A stretch of 64,000 nt of DNA from JAUHWL01 sp964416385. GTDB lineage: Bacteria > Bacteroidota > Bacteroidia > Flavobacteriales > Schleiferiaceae. Made by a program: the position numbers and the translations under genes. Numbering within the stretch: the stretch's first letter is position 1; each line of letters opens with the position of its first letter. A model generated the notes under the pieces. The model had not been told where the DNA came from. It was given only the letters and a program-made list of their open reading frames with translations, and did no database searches. Positions 62,467-64,000 of this stretch are shown piece by piece. Location of the stretch: assembly GCA_964416385.1 (NCBI GenBank), contig CAYQDW010000001.1, positions 29,214-93,213 on the forward strand, in the 5' to 3' direction.

Positions 62467-63224
62467 TTAACGAGATCATTATTGTTTTAACCGCTCTGCT
62501 CGCCTCAGGCTTAACATTTATTTCGGGCTTTGGGCTGGGCACTTTGTTATTACCTGCATTTGCGTTGTTCTTTCCGGTAGAGATTGCAGTGGGTATGACC
62601 GCAGTGGTACACAGTCTAAATTCAATGTTCAAATTCGGATTAGTCTACAAACACATTAATCGTGCAGTGTTAATTCGTTTTGGGTTGCCAGGTATTCTTG
62701 GCGCTTTTATAGGTGCGCGCTTTCTCATTTTTATTGGGCAGTTAGCACCCTTTTCAATTTGGGGTTTAGAGCTACAGCCTGTAAAATCTGCCATCGGCTT
62801 GTTAATGTTGTTTTTTGCACTTACCGAGTTGTTTCCAAAGCTTTTAACCTTAAAATTTTCACATAAGGCGCTTTTTGCGGGCGGATTGATCAGCGGTTTT
62901 TTTGGTGGATTTAGCGGACATCAAGGCGCACTACGCAGTATGTTTTTACTCAAGCTAGGGATGTCTAAAGAGGTTTATGTAGCTACAGGCGTGGCCATTG
63001 CCCTTTTGGTAGACCTAACCCGAATACCCATTTATCTTGATAACTACTTCAACGAGAAAATAGCAGCAGAATGGCCAATCATAGTTGCAGCAACTACCGC
63101 AGCATTTGTTGGCGCATTAGCTGGTAAGCGATTGTTACCTAAAATAACCCAACGATCTGTGCATATACTCGTAGCATTTTTTATGATTGGTTTAGGGCTT
63201 GCGTTATTCTTTAATTGGCTGTAA
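62463..63224 (+). CDS. TSUP-family (TauE/SafE) membrane transporter
   Basis: 253 residues with about 8 membrane helices in two related halves; the GFGLGTLLLP (about 22-31) and GFFGGFSGHQGALRS (about 144-158) segments are typical. Family members move sulfite, sulfoacetate, thiosulfate or other anions. Translationally coupled to bshC (ATGA), which suggests a link to sulfur or thiol metabolism; that link is inferred. Confidence 0.9.
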   Translation: MINEIIIVLTALLASGLTFISGFGLGTLLLPAFALFFPVEIAVGMTAVVHSLNSMFKFGLVYKHINRAVLIRFGLPGILGAFIGARFLIFIGQLAPFSIWGLELQPVKSAIGLLMLFFALTELFPKLLTLKFSHKALFAGGLISGFFGGFSGHQGALRSMFLLKLGMSKEVYVATGVAIALLVDLTRIPIYLDNYFNEKIAAEWPIIVAATTAAFVGALAGKRLLPKITQRSVHILVAFFMIGLGLALFFNWL

Positions 63225-63251
63225 TATTACCCAAACCCGAAAAAGAGCAAG

Positions 63252-63983
63252 GTGAAGACCATCAGAATTGTAACACCTCAAAATGTTTTAATAGAACATG
63301 AATTGGGCACTGCCCCATTGCGCATTGTTGCATTTGTGATAGATCAAATAGTGTTGATCATCTTTTTATTGTTCTTTTATCTTGTGCTAGCTGGTTTTGG
63401 CGCTAATACCCTGCTCGGCTTATTTTCAACCTATCTGATTTTTGTGCCAGTTTATTTGGGCTACACCTTATTTTTTGAGTGGCTAAATCATGGGCAAACA
63501 TTGGGTAAGATGCTCACCGGCTTGCGTGTTAGAAAACTAGATGGCAGTGAAATCGGGTTTACAGAAGCCGCAACCCGCTGGCTATTGCGTATTATAGATG
63601 TTTACGCCACTGTTGGTTCGCTGGCCGCATTATTAATCAGCTCAACAGAGCGTGCCCAGCGCTTGGGTGATGTTTTGGCCGGCACAATGGTTATCAAACA
63701 AGTTACTGGTAAAGGACTTGCGGTTCAAAATCTGCTAAAAATTACAAGTACAGAAACCTATCAACCAAAATATCCGGAAGCTGTAAAACTACGCGAAGAG
63801 GATGTTGTACTCATAAAGCAAACCTTGTTACGAGCCAAGAAGTATAACAATGGCGCGCACAGAGAAGCCATACTTCTTTTAAGGCAAAAGATTGCAACCC
63901 TACTTCAAATAACCCCAAAAGAACCTTCAGCAGAGCTATTTCTTAGAACGGTGCTCAAAGACTATATCGTATTAACGCGGTAG
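63252..63983 (+). CDS. RDD-family membrane protein
   Basis: 243 residues. The N-terminal two-thirds is an RDD domain with three helices; the family Arg-Asp-Asp positions read A-F-V-I-D-Q (about 27-32), and TLGKMLTGLRVRKLDG (about 84-99) is characteristic. A soluble C-terminal segment (about 160-243) is charged and helical. The start is GTG at 63252. Substrate unknown; some members act as Na+/H+ antiporters. The right end of the window lies 17 bases after the stop. Confidence 0.88.
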   Translation: MKTIRIVTPQNVLIEHELGTAPLRIVAFVIDQIVLIIFLLFFYLVLAGFGANTLLGLFSTYLIFVPVYLGYTLFFEWLNHGQTLGKMLTGLRVRKLDGSEIGFTEAATRWLLRIIDVYATVGSLAALLISSTERAQRLGDVLAGTMVIKQVTGKGLAVQNLLKITSTETYQPKYPEAVKLREEDVVLIKQTLLRAKKYNNGAHREAILLLRQKIATLLQITPKEPSAELFLRTVLKDYIVLTR

Positions 63984-64000
63984 CTGAAATCCACCTTTCT

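Noticed and set aside
1..64000. Mobile elements, CRISPR arrays, tRNA or rRNA genes
   Set aside because: I looked for transposase-like frames, regularly spaced repeats and cloverleaf patterns and found none. A tRNA scan would be needed to exclude a missed tRNA.

Overview
The window is a gene-dense, roughly 40 % GC bacterial chromosome segment from the Bacteroidota, most likely class Flavobacteriia. The evidence is the promoter type (TTTG and TAnnTTTG boxes), a type IX secretion C-terminal sorting domain, a TonB-dependent receptor with a carboxypeptidase-like N-terminal domain, PD40-OmpA and DUF5777-type barrel proteins, a GldI-like lipoprotein, menaquinone genes and a bacillithiol gene (bshC). 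I saw no tRNA, rRNA, IS element, prophage or CRISPR. The window looks like core or stable accessory chromosome rather than a mobile island. Genus cannot be given from the sequence alone.

Layout. 1-3942: tail of a sensor kinase with its response regulator, fabI, and divergent prfC. 4052-10979: a light-response island with a CarH-type B12 photoreceptor repressor, then a compact run of ECF sigma factor, crtI, crtB, idi, a eukaryote-like 6-pyruvoyl-tetrahydropterin synthase, folE, a 43-residue small ORF and a CPD photolyase. 11077-13594: feoA-feoB plus a FeoB-associated Cys-rich membrane peptide. 13584-16349: a conserved unknown protein and an ABC permease on the minus strand. 16410-22223: a phosphodiesterase-TPR-sulfotransferase fusion, a T9SS cargo protein and aconitase. 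22297-28360: envelope proteins, a UMF1 transporter, a cytochrome c / YceI / DUF5777 operon and NfeD-SPFH. 28496-34605 (minus): histidine degradation (FTCD, HutI) enclosing a universal stress protein, an HD protein and a hybrid regulator lacking both phosphoacceptor residues. 34691-41980: aroC, a DAACS symporter, an AsmA-like protein and an OmpA-PD40 protein. 41981-44678: ribosomal genes (rplS; rpsF-rpsR-rplI) and ndk, with a structured 405-base gap. 44787-48404: nrnA-like phosphoesterase followed by three peptidyl-prolyl isomerase genes, two of them cyclophilin-FKBP fusions. 48493-51762 (minus): an unknown exported protein and a TonB receptor. 51920-54505: an H-NOX haem sensor overlapping menA, then menC. 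54692-59098: two SGNH proteins plus an MBOAT acyltransferase. 59257-63983: membrane protein, J-domain protein, BshC, TauE/SafE transporter and RDD protein.

How the parts work together. The island at 4-11 kb is the most coherent system: a dark-state CarH repressor would block an ECF sigma promoter, and light would release carotenoid, pterin and photolyase production. The CarH signatures (Wx9EH and ExHxxG) and a large dyad over the sigma promoter support this, and the pterin pair plus small ORF are the unusual components. Across the window many promoters share an extended -7 element (TAnnTTTG followed by C and a GC-rich stretch). Several lie only 6-8 bases before the start codon, which suggests leaderless mRNAs.
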